A stretch of 64,000 nucleotides of DNA from positions 1,240,001 to 1,304,000 of the forward strand of contig NZ_WAAO01000001.1 in NCBI RefSeq assembly GCF_008868005.1, in the 5' to 3' direction. Of this stretch, positions 51,684 through 60,679 are shown piece by piece. Below the pieces are notes generated by a model that saw only the letters and a program-made list of their open reading frames with translations, was not told where the DNA came from and made no database searches. Position 1 is the stretch's first letter. Each line of letters starts with the position of its first letter. Made by a program: the position numbers and the translations under genes. Source of the stretch: Microbacterium algeriense (lineage in GTDB: Bacteria; Actinomycetota; Actinomycetes; Actinomycetales; Microbacteriaceae).

Positions 51684-52463
51684 ATGACCATCGACCTGAC
51701 CCAGCGGCTCCACGACCGCGTCGCCATCATCACCGGCGGCGCGAGCGGCATCGGTTTCGCGACCGCGAAGCGGTTCGCCGCGGAGGGTGCCTTCGTCGTG
51801 ATCGCCGACGTCGATCCCGTGACCGGCGAGGCGGCTGCCGCCGAGGTGGGCGGCGCTTTCCGTCCGGTCGACGTCGCCGACGAGGCGAGGGTGAACGCGC
51901 TGTTCGACGGTGTCGCGGAGGAGTTCGGGCGGATCGACATCGCCTTCAACAATGCGGGCATCTCGCCGGCCGACGACGACTCGATCGAGACCACGGAGCT
52001 CCCGGCCTGGGACCGGGTGCAGGACGTGAACCTCAAGAGCGTGTACCTCTGCAGCCGTGCGGCGCTGCGGCACATGGTCCCCGCCGGACGCGGCTCGATC
52101 ATCAACACCGCGTCCTTCGTCGCCCTGCTGGGTTCGGCCACCTCGCAGATCAGCTACACCGCGTCCAAGGGCGGCGTGCTGGCGATGTCGCGCGAGCTCG
52201 GGGTGCAGTTCGCCCGACAGGGGGTGCGCGTGAACGCCCTGTGCCCCGGACCGGTGAACACCCCGCTGCTGCAGGAGCTGTTCGCGAAGGACCCGGAGCG
52301 GGCGCAGCGACGCCTCGTGCACGTGCCGATGGGACGATTCGCCGAGCCGGAGGAGCTCGCGGCCGCGGTCGCCTTCCTGGCCTCCGACGACTCCTCGTTC
52401 ATCACCGCCAGCGCGTTCGTCGTCGACGGCGGCATCACCAACGCCTACGTCACGCCGCTGTGA
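51684..52463 (+). CDS. Short-chain dehydrogenase/reductase
   Basis: A 259-residue classical SDR with the NAD-binding TGGASGIG (17-24), D42-region acidic residue after strand 2 (VIADVD, favouring NAD), NNAG near 91-94, the YxxxK pair in ISYTASKGG (about 158-166), and PGPVNTPL. ACGGAG precedes ATG 51684. As the alcohol dehydrogenase of this operon, it could convert a gamma-glutamylated amino alcohol to the aldehyde used by the preceding gene product (inference). Confidence 0.9.
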   Translation: MTIDLTQRLHDRVAIITGGASGIGFATAKRFAAEGAFVVIADVDPVTGEAAAAEVGGAFRPVDVADEARVNALFDGVAEEFGRIDIAFNNAGISPADDDSIETTELPAWDRVQDVNLKSVYLCSRAALRHMVPAGRGSIINTASFVALLGSATSQISYTASKGGVLAMSRELGVQFARQGVRVNALCPGPVNTPLLQELFAKDPERAQRRLVHVPMGRFAEPEELAAAVAFLASDDSSFITASAFVVDGGITNAYVTPL

Positions 52464-52496
52464 GCGCTCCCCACCTCGCTGTGACAGGGTGAAGGC

Positions 52497-53225
52497 ATGA
52501 GCGAGCACTCCTCCGACGGCGACCTCGTCGAGGTGCGGAAGGCGGTCTATCGGCCGCTGCGGCGCGGCAACGCCCTCGAGGACGCAGTGGCCCGCCTCGT
52601 GCAGACGATCCGGCTCGGCGTGGTCGCCCCGGGGGAGTCGCTGCCTCCGGAGCGCGAGCTGGCGGCGTCGTTCGGTGTCAGCAGGGACACGGTGCGCGAG
52701 GCGATCCGCGAACTCGCCGACACCGGCTACCTGCTGCCGCGACGGGGGCGATACGGCGGGACGTTCGTGGCCGACCCGCTGCCGCATCCGTCGGTGTCCG
52801 GTACCGTCACCGCGGAAGAGCTGGACGACGTGCTCGGCCTGCGCCGCGTGCTCGAGAGCGGCTCGGCGAGGGCAGCAGCGAGCCGGACGCTCGACGCCGC
52901 CACCCGCGCCGACCTGTGGGCGCGGCACGAAGCCGCGCTGCCGGCGGGGCCCGAGGAGTACCGGCGTCTCGACACGCTGCTGCATCTGGCGATCGCGGAG
53001 GCCGCCGGCGTCCCCTCGCTCGTCGCGCTGGTCGCCGAGAACAGGGCCGACGTCAACGCCTGGCTCGACACGTTCCCGCTCATGCCCCGCAACATCCAGC
53101 ACTCGGGGGAGCAGCACGAGAGCATCGTGTCGGCGATCCTCGCCGGACGCCCCGATGCTGCCGAGGCGGCGATGCGCGACCACCTCGCCGGATCGGAGGC
53201 GCTGCTGCGCGGGTTCCTGATCTGA
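52497..53225 (+). CDS. GntR/FadR-family transcriptional regulator
   Basis: A 242-residue regulator: winged HTH (about 20-90, RELAASFGVSRDTVREAIRELADTGYL, outline) and an all-helical FCD effector domain (about 100-235). The FCD metal/ligand residues include the HEAALP and HLAIAEAAG histidines. It follows the SDR gene after 33 bp on the same strand and is convergent with the transaminase gene; the operon or the facing module is its likely target. Confidence 0.9.
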   Translation: MSEHSSDGDLVEVRKAVYRPLRRGNALEDAVARLVQTIRLGVVAPGESLPPERELAASFGVSRDTVREAIRELADTGYLLPRRGRYGGTFVADPLPHPSVSGTVTAEELDDVLGLRRVLESGSARAAASRTLDAATRADLWARHEAALPAGPEEYRRLDTLLHLAIAEAAGVPSLVALVAENRADVNAWLDTFPLMPRNIQHSGEQHESIVSAILAGRPDAAEAAMRDHLAGSEALLRGFLI

Positions 53226-53250
53226 CGCGGTCGGGTGGGCAGGCCCAGGG

Positions 53251-54639
53251 TCAGCGCGCGGCCACCTCGTCCGCCACGCTCAGCGCATCGTCGAGCACGC
53301 CGAGTCCGCGCACCAGCTCGTCCTCGCTGATCACCAGCGGCGGTGCGATGTGCGTGCGGTTGAAGTGCGTGAACGGCCAGACCCCGGCCTTCTTGGCAGC
53401 CGCCGCGAACGCACCCATCGGTGCGGCATCCGCTCCGGCGGCGTTGAACGGCACCAGGGGCTCGCGTGTCTCCTGGTCGCGCACGAGTTCGACGGCCCAG
53501 AACAGCCCGAGACCGCGCACGTCGCCGACGCTCGGGTGCTTCTCGGCCCAGGAGCGCACCGTGGGCTCGACGATGCGCGCACCGAGGTCGCGCACGCGCT
53601 CCAGGATGCCGTCGCGGCGGAACACCTCGAACGTGGCGACGCCGGCGGCGCAGGCCAGCGGGTGCCCGGAGTAGGTGAGTCCTCCCGCGAACGGCATCGT
53701 GTCGAACGCACTCGCGATGCGGTCGGAGATCACGACACCCCCGAGAGGCACGTAGCCGGAGTTCACGCCCTTCGCGAAGGTGATGAGGTCGGGGCGGGCA
53801 TCGAACGCGTCGATGCCGAACCACTCGCCGAGCCGGCCGAAGCCGACCATGACCTCGTCTGCGATGTACACGATGCCGTAGCGGTCGCACAGCTCGCGAA
53901 CGCCCTGCAGGTAGCCGGGCGGCGGAACGAGCACGCCGTTGGTGCCCACGACCGTCTCGATGATGATCGCCGCGATCGTCTGCGGGCCCTCGAGCTGGAT
54001 CGTCTGCTCCAGATGCGCCAGTGCCCGCTCCGCCTCCTGCTCCGGAGTCTCGGCATGGAACGGCGAGCGGTACAGGTACGGTCCGAAGAAGCGCACCGCG
54101 CCGGAGTCGACCGTGTCGTTCGCCCAGCGGCGCGGGTCGCCGGTCAGCGAGATCGCCGTCGAGGTGGAGCCGTGGTAGCTGCGGTACATCGACAGCACCT
54201 TGCGTCGACCGGTGAACTGACGGGCCATGCGCACGGCGTACTCGTTGGCCTCGGCGCCGCCGTTGGTGAAGAAGACCTTCTCGAGTCCCTCCGGCGCGAC
54301 CTCCGCGATCAGTCGGGCGAGCTCGCCGCGCACATCGTTCGCGATGGACGGCTGGATCGTCGCGAGGCGCCCCGCCTGCTGCTGGATCGCCGCGACCAGG
54401 TCCGGATGCTGATGCCCGAGGTTCAGGTTCACCAACTGGCTGGAGAAGTCGAGGTAGGCGTTGCCCTGGTAGTCCCAGAAGGTCGATCCCTCGCCCGCGG
54501 CGACGGGCAGCGGGTCGATCAGGGCCTGTGCGCTCCAGGAGTGGAACACGTGACTGCGGTCGTCCGCACGCACCTGCGCTTCGGCCTCCGGGGCGGGGAG
54601 CGGGTGGGAGACGCCGTGGCGGTCGGTGTAGTTCGTCAT
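53251..54639 (-). CDS. Class III omega-aminotransferase
   Basis: A 462-residue PLP enzyme of the beta-alanine/GABA/putrescine transaminase class. The PLP lysine lies in ITFAKGVNSGYVPLGG, with the Asp of YIADEVMVGFGR some 30 residues earlier. It transfers the amino group of an omega-amino acid or amine to pyruvate or 2-oxoglutarate. It starts 11 bp after the acylating dehydrogenase gene, so the two form one operon: semialdehyde from this enzyme feeds the dehydrogenase. Confidence 0.9.
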   Translation of the reverse strand: MTNYTDRHGVSHPLPAPEAEAQVRADDRSHVFHSWSAQALIDPLPVAAGEGSTFWDYQGNAYLDFSSQLVNLNLGHQHPDLVAAIQQQAGRLATIQPSIANDVRGELARLIAEVAPEGLEKVFFTNGGAEANEYAVRMARQFTGRRKVLSMYRSYHGSTSTAISLTGDPRRWANDTVDSGAVRFFGPYLYRSPFHAETPEQEAERALAHLEQTIQLEGPQTIAAIIIETVVGTNGVLVPPPGYLQGVRELCDRYGIVYIADEVMVGFGRLGEWFGIDAFDARPDLITFAKGVNSGYVPLGGVVISDRIASAFDTMPFAGGLTYSGHPLACAAGVATFEVFRRDGILERVRDLGARIVEPTVRSWAEKHPSVGDVRGLGLFWAVELVRDQETREPLVPFNAAGADAAPMGAFAAAAKKAGVWPFTHFNRTHIAPPLVISEDELVRGLGVLDDALSVADEVAAR

Positions 54640-54650
54640 GTCGTGTCCGC

Positions 54651-56135
54651 TCAGTGGTTGCTCGGGAACCCGAGGTCGATCTGGGAGGGGGTGTGGTCCG
54701 GCCACCGGGTGGTGACGACCTTGGAGCGCGTGTAGAAGTGCACCGATTCGGGACCGTAGATGTGCGAGTCGCCGAACAGCGAGTCCTTCCATCCGCCGAA
54801 CGAATAGGCACCGATCGGCACGGGGATCGGCACGTTGACGCCGACCATGCCGACCTCGATGTCGAACTCGTACTGACGGGCCGTGCCCCCGTCGCGCGTG
54901 AAGATCGCGGTGCCGTTGCCGTAGGCGTTGGCGTTCACGAGGGCGACCGCGTCGGCGTAGGTGGCGACGCGGACGACCGACAGCACCGGGCCGAAGATCT
55001 CGTCGTCGTAGACCTTCATGCCGGGGGCGACCTGGTCGATCAGGCTGACGCCCAGGAAGAAGCCCTCCGAGTCGAACTGCTTCTGCGTGCCGTCGACGAC
55101 GACCTTCGCGCCCTCGGCCTCGGCGCCCGTCACGTAGGAGGCGACTTTGTCGCGGTGCTCGCGGGTGATGAGCGGACCCATCTCGCTCGCGGCATCCGTG
55201 CCCGCGCCGATCGTGAGGCCGTCGATGCGGTCGGCGATCGCGGCGACGAGGTCGTCGGCGACGTCGCCCACCGCGACCAGCACCGAGACGGCCATGCAGC
55301 GCTCGCCCGCGGAGCCGTAGGCGGCGGAGACCGCGGCGTCGGCTGCCGCGTCGATGTCGGCGTCGGGCATCACGACCATGTGGTTCTTCGCGCCGCCGAG
55401 GGCCTGCACGCGCTTGCCGGCAGCCGAGGCGCGCTGGTAGATCGAACGGGCGATCGGCGTGGAGCCGACGAAGCTGACGGCGTCGACCCCGGAGGAGTCG
55501 AGGATCGTGTCGACGGCCTCCTTGTCGCCGTTGACGACGTTGAGGACGCCATCGGGCAGACCGGCCTCCTGGAACAGCTTCGCGAGCCAGATCGCAGCCG
55601 AAGGGTCCTTCTCGCTCGGCTTGAGCACGACCGTGTTGCCGCACGCGATCGCCGAGGCCACCATCCACAAAGGCACCATCACGGGGAAGTTGAACGGGGT
55701 GATCGCCGCGACCACGCCTACCGGCTGCTTGACGGAGTGCACGTCGACGCCGCGGGAGACCTGCTCGCTGCGCTCGCCCTTGAGCAGGTGCACGAGTCCG
55801 GCGGCGAACTCGACGTTCTCGATCCCGCGCGACACCTCGCCGGCGGCATCCGAGAGCACCTTGCCGTGCTCGGAGGTCACGATCGCGGCCAGCTCGGGCG
55901 TGCGCTCCTTGAGCAGCTGACGCAGTCGGAAGAACACGTCGGCGCGCTTGATCAGGCTCGTCTCCCGCCAGCCGGGAAGCGCGGCTGCTGCGGCGGCGAT
56001 GGCGGACTCCACCTCGGCGGCCGAGGCGAAGGCGACGTGCTTGGAGACCTGACCGGTGGCGGGGTCGAAGACCTGGCCGGTGCGGGACGCTTCGGCGGTC
56101 TCCACGCCGTTGATGATGTGCGGGACGGTGTCCAC
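54651..56135 (-). CDS. mmsA: CoA-acylating methylmalonate/malonate-semialdehyde dehydrogenase
   Basis: A 494-residue aldehyde dehydrogenase of the MmsA branch: FNFPVMVPLWM, ALGGAKNHMVVMPDADID, the catalytic cysteine in GSAGERCMAVSV, and the C-terminal GWKDSLFGDSHIYGPESVHFYT signature specific to MmsA. It turns malonic or methylmalonic semialdehyde into acetyl- or propionyl-CoA. GTG 56135 is chosen because GGAGGAGC lies just upstream. Divergent from the PucR gene. Confidence 0.92.
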   Translation of the reverse strand: MDTVPHIINGVETAEASRTGQVFDPATGQVSKHVAFASAAEVESAIAAAAAALPGWRETSLIKRADVFFRLRQLLKERTPELAAIVTSEHGKVLSDAAGEVSRGIENVEFAAGLVHLLKGERSEQVSRGVDVHSVKQPVGVVAAITPFNFPVMVPLWMVASAIACGNTVVLKPSEKDPSAAIWLAKLFQEAGLPDGVLNVVNGDKEAVDTILDSSGVDAVSFVGSTPIARSIYQRASAAGKRVQALGGAKNHMVVMPDADIDAAADAAVSAAYGSAGERCMAVSVLVAVGDVADDLVAAIADRIDGLTIGAGTDAASEMGPLITREHRDKVASYVTGAEAEGAKVVVDGTQKQFDSEGFFLGVSLIDQVAPGMKVYDDEIFGPVLSVVRVATYADAVALVNANAYGNGTAIFTRDGGTARQYEFDIEVGMVGVNVPIPVPIGAYSFGGWKDSLFGDSHIYGPESVHFYTRSKVVTTRWPDHTPSQIDLGFPSNH

Positions 56136-56238
56136 GATGCTCCTCCGACTGCTCACGTTTTTGATCATCCGAACACTCTGACCGAGTGCGGATAGGCTGA
56201 TTCTCCTCAATGCTCACAGAGATCGGGAGGGCGCGAGA

Positions 56239-57795
56239 GTGTCAGAACGTCGGGAGTTCGCTTCGTATCGGACAGATCGTCCGGAATCGCGGGACGGCTC
56301 GCTGCTGACGGTCGACGACGTGCTGGCGCTCGCCGCGCTGCAGGACGGAGCCCCGGAGGTCGTCGTCGGCGGAGAGGCACTGGCGGCCCGCGTCCGGTGG
56401 GTGCACGTCTCCGACAGCGCCGGCGTCGCGCGGCTGCTCGACGGCGGCGAGCTCCTGCTCACCACGGGAGCGGCCTGGCCCACCGACGAGACCGCGTTGC
56501 GCGCCTTCGTCGCCGACCTCGAGAGGGTGGGCGCGGCCGGCATCGTGATCGAGCTCGGCGCGCGTCATCCGCAGGTGCCCCCCGCCATCGTCGAAGGATG
56601 CGCGGATGCGGGGCTCGCGCTGATCGCCCTGGCGCGGGAGGTGAAGTTCGTCGCCGTGACCGAAGCGGTGCATCGGGCTCTCATCCGTGCGCAGACCGAG
56701 GCGCTGCACGAACGGCAGCAGCTGCACGAGCTGTTCACGGCGCTGAGCCTGCGCGGCGCGCCCGCGGACGTGATCGTCGCGGAGACCGCGCGCGCTCTCG
56801 GGTCTCCGGTCGTGCTGGAGAACCTCGCGCACGAGGTCATCGCCGTCGAGGGGCTGCGGATGCCGGTCGCCGAGGTCCTGCGCAGCGTCCGCGCGTCGGA
56901 AGCCGTCGGGGAGCGGGTTCCGGTGCAGGCGCGGGGCGTGCGCTGGGGAACGTTGGTGGCGCTGGCCGGACCGGTCCATCCGGCCGGTCGGCAGACCGTG
57001 CTGGAGCAGGGTGCCACCGCACTCGCCTTCGGACGGCTGGCCGACGGGGATGCGGCATGGTCCCTGCTGGCACAGCGCACCCTGATCGACGATCTCCTGG
57101 GAGCCCGATTCGCCCGTGCCGACGACATGGCCGCCCGCTTGCAGGGACTCGGGTTCGAGCTCGTGGGACGCCGCTGTCACGGCGTCGTGCTCCGCGCCCC
57201 CGCGACGGTCGAGGAGCTCAGGGGGCGAGCCGCCGGCGAGGGCCTCGCCGTCGTCGCGGGGCGCCGCGGCGACGAGGTGGTGCTGCTGCTCTCCCCGGCC
57301 CCTGACACTCCGCTGTCGGACGAGGCGGTGCACCGGATCCTCGGCGACGGGGGATCCGCGTTCATCGGACCGGGCGCCGACGGCGTGGTCGAGCTCCTGA
57401 CGTCGGTCCGTGCTGCCCTTGACCTCGCGGACAGCGCGCGCGGCGCCGGGGGTCCCCGGGTGCGCAGGGTGGACGACAGGCCGCTCGAGCGCCTGGTCAC
57501 CGCCTTGCGCGACGACCACCGGCTGCACGCCCACAGCGAGCGGATGCTGGCGCCGCTGGTCCGGCACGACCGCGAGCGTCGGGGCGACCTGCTGGATGTG
57601 CTCAGCGCGCTCGTGAGTCATCCGGGCAACAGGTCGGCCGCTGCGGCCTCGAGCCACCTGTCACGCTCCGTGTTCTACCAGCGGCTGACGCTGATCGGCG
57701 ACCTGCTCGACGCGGATCTCGACGACGGGGAGACCCTCGCCGCGCTGCATCTCGCCCTACTCGCCCGCAGTCGGACCGCCGCCTCCGATCGCTGA
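56239..57795 (+). CDS. PucR-family transcriptional regulator
   Basis: A 518-residue regulator: N-terminal PucR sensory domain (about 20-145), a GGDEF-like/CdaR central region (about 270-380), and a C-terminal PucR HTH_30 (about 440-510, NRSAAAASSHLSRSVFYQRLTLIGDLL). GTG 56239 is preceded by GGGAGG at 56224-56229. Divergent from mmsA-transaminase, which it probably activates in response to an amine or amino acid, as GabR/PucR relatives do (inference). Confidence 0.88.
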   Translation: MSERREFASYRTDRPESRDGSLLTVDDVLALAALQDGAPEVVVGGEALAARVRWVHVSDSAGVARLLDGGELLLTTGAAWPTDETALRAFVADLERVGAAGIVIELGARHPQVPPAIVEGCADAGLALIALAREVKFVAVTEAVHRALIRAQTEALHERQQLHELFTALSLRGAPADVIVAETARALGSPVVLENLAHEVIAVEGLRMPVAEVLRSVRASEAVGERVPVQARGVRWGTLVALAGPVHPAGRQTVLEQGATALAFGRLADGDAAWSLLAQRTLIDDLLGARFARADDMAARLQGLGFELVGRRCHGVVLRAPATVEELRGRAAGEGLAVVAGRRGDEVVLLLSPAPDTPLSDEAVHRILGDGGSAFIGPGADGVVELLTSVRAALDLADSARGAGGPRVRRVDDRPLERLVTALRDDHRLHAHSERMLAPLVRHDRERRGDLLDVLSALVSHPGNRSAAAASSHLSRSVFYQRLTLIGDLLDADLDDGETLAALHLALLARSRTAASDR

Positions 57796-57821
57796 GCGCG
57801 GAGCACGGCGGGCGCTCGGCC

Positions 57822-58979
57822 TCACGTCGCGATCGGTCCGAGCCAGGCGCTCGCCGCCGTGGAGTGCGCGGATTCGGGGTCGGACGGGTGGAACGCCCCC
57901 GCCAGGACGTCGCGGTACAGCCGGGACAGCTCGTTCGCCGAGAAGTACGAGCCGCCGCCCGCGACCAGCATCGCCTCGTCGACGACGTGCTTGGCCGTCG
58001 TGATCGCCCGGTGCTTCAGCCCGGACAGCTGCGGGAACCAGCGGGGCCCGTGGTCGACGAGGTCGTCCACGTCGCGGGCGAGCGCGGCGATCTGCGGCGG
58101 CAGGGCGTCGTAGGCGATGGCCATGTCGGCGATGCGCCAGCGGATGTCCGGGTCCTGGCTGTAGGCGAGTCCCGTCTTCTTCGAGTGCCGCTTCTGCGCG
58201 GTCGTCACGGAGAGCTCCAGAGCACGGCGCGCGATGCCGGTGTAGACGGCGGCGAGCAGGATCTCGAACACCGAGAAGATCCCGAAGACGATCGGATCGG
58301 GGCTGGGGCCGGGATCGATGCGTCGCACCACGTGGGCCGCATCGGCCACGGCGCCGTTCAGGCGCGTGGTCCGGCTCTGGGTGCCCCGCATGCCGAGGGT
58401 GTCCCAGTCGTCGGAGGTGGTGACGGCGTCGGTCCGCTCGACGAACGCGAAGACGAGCTTCGGGGCGTCGGGGCTCGTGGTGTCCAGCCCGTGCAGCCCG
58501 AGTCCGGTCCAGACCGGGGCGAGCGAGGTGAAGATCTTGGTGCCGGTGAACGCGTACCCGCCGTCGCCGTCGGGAACCGCCGCGGTATCGCTGCCGAAGA
58601 GCACGAGGTCGTTTCCGCCCTCGCTGATCCCGAAGGCGTACACCTCCCCGGCGACCGCGCCGTCCTGCACGAACTCCAGTCCGGGCACGCCGCGGTCGGA
58701 GAAGACCTTCGCCACCCCGGTCCAGACCAGGTGCATGTTGACCGCCAGGGCCGTGGCGGGAGCGGCTCCGGCGAGACGCTGCTGCAGGATCGCAGCCTCC
58801 GCGAGTCCGAGTCCCGCCCCTCCGCGCTCCTTCGGCACGAGGATCGACAGGTAGCCGGCGGCGCGCAGCTCGTCGAGGTCCTGCTGAGGGAAGGTGTTCT
58901 CCCTGTCGTGGATCGGCGCGCGCTCGCGGATCCGCTCGAGGAGGTCGTCAGGAAGGAATGCTGCGGGATCGAATGTCAT
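57822..58979 (-). CDS. Acyl-CoA dehydrogenase-fold flavoprotein
   Basis: A 385-residue flavoprotein of the acyl-CoA dehydrogenase superfamily: N-terminal helical domain (1-115), beta domain with YAFGISEGGNDL and FTGTKIFTSL, and a C-terminal helical domain. It resembles the group containing DszC-type monooxygenases and lacks an obvious catalytic Glu in the acyl-CoA position, so substrate and chemistry are unclear. The ATG overlaps the hydrolase stop by 4 bp. Confidence 0.82.
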   Translation of the reverse strand: MTFDPAAFLPDDLLERIRERAPIHDRENTFPQQDLDELRAAGYLSILVPKERGGAGLGLAEAAILQQRLAGAAPATALAVNMHLVWTGVAKVFSDRGVPGLEFVQDGAVAGEVYAFGISEGGNDLVLFGSDTAAVPDGDGGYAFTGTKIFTSLAPVWTGLGLHGLDTTSPDAPKLVFAFVERTDAVTTSDDWDTLGMRGTQSRTTRLNGAVADAAHVVRRIDPGPSPDPIVFGIFSVFEILLAAVYTGIARRALELSVTTAQKRHSKKTGLAYSQDPDIRWRIADMAIAYDALPPQIAALARDVDDLVDHGPRWFPQLSGLKHRAITTAKHVVDEAMLVAGGGSYFSANELSRLYRDVLAGAFHPSDPESAHSTAASAWLGPIAT

Positions 58980-59734
58980 GCCAGTGCCTCCAGAAGCTGA
59001 CGGATGGATTCCTCCGGGCGGTCGCGGTGCAGGGAGTGGCCCGCACCCTCGACGACCGACATGGTGATCCGCGGGTTCGCGGCGAGGACGTCATCGGCGA
59101 GGTCGCCGGTGAAGATGCTGTAGACATCGGGGTCCGCCCCGATCACGTGCGTCGGGACGGTGAGCCGTGCAGCGTCGGCGCGCACGTCCCACGGGTGGTT
59201 CTGCGCGCTGGTCTGCTCGATGGCCCAGGCGCTCGCGCGCCGGACGGCATCGACCTTGAGCTCTTGGTCCTGGGGATGCCAGTGCGGATGCTCCTGCTGC
59301 ACGGTCTCGAGACGGGGATCGGCGAAGGCGCGCTCCTGGCTGCGGCGGACGATCGCGGCATCCCTGCCGTCGACGTGGATCGCCGGGTCGAGCAGCACGA
59401 GCCGGCGCGTCCAGTCGGGGGAGGACGCGGCCGCGACCGTGCCGGCCGCGCCGCCGAGGGAGTGGCCGATCACGGCGTCCCAGACTCCGCCGCCCTCGGG
59501 GGCCGTCGTGGCGAGGTCGGATCCGTAGGCGGCGACGGTGTAATCGAGGGACCGCGGGGCGTCGCCGTGACCGCGGAGGTCGACGGCCGTCGCGTGCCAT
59601 CCCGCCGCGGCGAGGGCGTCGCCGATCCGCCACATCAGCGCGGCCGAGGAACCCAGCCCGTGCACGAGGAGTGCGCGCCGAGGTGAGGAGGCCGAACCCC
59701 AGGAGAGGCGGGGGAGGGTGAGCGGTGCCGGCAT
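58976..59734 (-). CDS. Alpha/beta hydrolase
   Basis: A 252-residue alpha/beta-hydrolase fold enzyme with the nucleophile elbow GHSLGG (Ser about 91), an oxyanion HGLGSS (about 25-30) and the late His in GAGHSLHRDRPEE. The substrate is unknown. ATG 59734 is leaderless by spacing (TAGGCT at 6 nt). Coupled to the flavoprotein gene by a 4-bp overlap. Confidence 0.88.
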   Translation of the reverse strand: MPAPLTLPRLSWGSASSPRRALLVHGLGSSAALMWRIGDALAAAGWHATAVDLRGHGDAPRSLDYTVAAYGSDLATTAPEGGGVWDAVIGHSLGGAAGTVAAASSPDWTRRLVLLDPAIHVDGRDAAIVRRSQERAFADPRLETVQQEHPHWHPQDQELKVDAVRRASAWAIEQTSAQNHPWDVRADAARLTVPTHVIGADPDVYSIFTGDLADDVLAANPRITMSVVEGAGHSLHRDRPEESIRQLLEALA

Positions 59735-59740
59735 GGCACC

Positions 59741-59746
59741 AGCCTA
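59741..59746 (-). promoter_or_regulatory. -10 box for the hydrolase-flavoprotein operon
   Basis: TAGGCT on the minus strand ends 6 nt before the ATG at 59734. Its first three bases are also the TAG stop codon of the upstream kinase gene. Confidence 0.45.
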
Positions 59747-60679
59747 CGACCGGGGTCCGCCGAGGGGGACGAGCGGGGGCAGGTCGGCGGCGATCGTCAG
59801 GACCCGCTCCGCGGCCGCATGTCCGGCGGAGAGACGGTCGCTCAGGTCGGCGCCGTCGAGGGTCGCTGCGAGGAAGCCGGAGGCGAAGGCGTCTCCCGCT
59901 CCGACCGGCTCGACGACCTCGACCACCGGAGCCGGGACGAACACCGGGTCTGCGTCGCCGTCGAAGGCGGTCGCTCCGATGTCGCCGTCCTTGACGACCA
60001 GCAGAGCGCAGTGCGGAAGGAAGGCGCGGATCTCGGCGGGGGTCGCCGTCCCCCAGATGCGCTCGGCCTCGTCGCGTCCGACGAAGGCGATGTCGGCGGC
60101 ATCCGCCAGGCGGGCGAGCGTGGCAGCGGCCTCCTCAGCACCCCAGAGCGCGCGGCGGTCGTTCACGTCGAAGGACACGGTGGCACCGGCGGCGCGGGCG
60201 TCGTCGTACAGGCGGTCGACCATCGCCAGGCACGAGGGGGAGAGCGCGGGGGTGATCCCGGTGGTGTGCACGATGCGCACCCCATCGAGCTGCTCCGGGC
60301 GGAGGAAGCCCGGCTCCATGCGGGAGGCGGCCGAGCCGCGGCGGTAGTAGAAGACGGACGAGGACTCGATGCCGGGGTCCTTGAACATGACTCCGGTGGG
60401 GGATTCGGCATCCCGCTCCACCCACAGCTCGACTCCTCGACGCTCGAGCTCGGCGGAGAGCCGCGCGCCGAGCGGATCGGCTCCGAGACGGGATGCCCAG
60501 ACGGCGCGGTGCCCAGCGGCGGCGAGGCCGACGGCGACGTTCGCCTCGGCGCCCGCGTGCGTGATGGTCGCGGTGTCGGCCTCGGCGAGGCCGGCGCCGG
60601 TCGGGGTGATCAGTGCCATCGACTCGCCGACGCACACGATCGCGGGTGCGGACGAGGAGGCGGGGACGGGGGTGCTCAT
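59744..60679 (-). CDS. PfkB-family sugar kinase (2-keto-3-deoxygluconate kinase-like)
   Basis: A 311-residue ribokinase-fold kinase with N-terminal GESMALITPTG, a GAEANVAVGLAAAGH substrate region and the catalytic GAGDAFASGF (Asp about 258). The pattern is closest to KdgK-type kinases, which phosphorylate 2-keto-3-deoxygluconate. It overlaps the MFS gene by 4 bp (ATGA), so the two form an operon. Confidence 0.85.
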   Translation of the reverse strand: MSTPVPASSSAPAIVCVGESMALITPTGAGLAEADTATITHAGAEANVAVGLAAAGHRAVWASRLGADPLGARLSAELERRGVELWVERDAESPTGVMFKDPGIESSSVFYYRRGSAASRMEPGFLRPEQLDGVRIVHTTGITPALSPSCLAMVDRLYDDARAAGATVSFDVNDRRALWGAEEAAATLARLADAADIAFVGRDEAERIWGTATPAEIRAFLPHCALLVVKDGDIGATAFDGDADPVFVPAPVVEVVEPVGAGDAFASGFLAATLDGADLSDRLSAGHAAAERVLTIAADLPPLVPLGGPRS

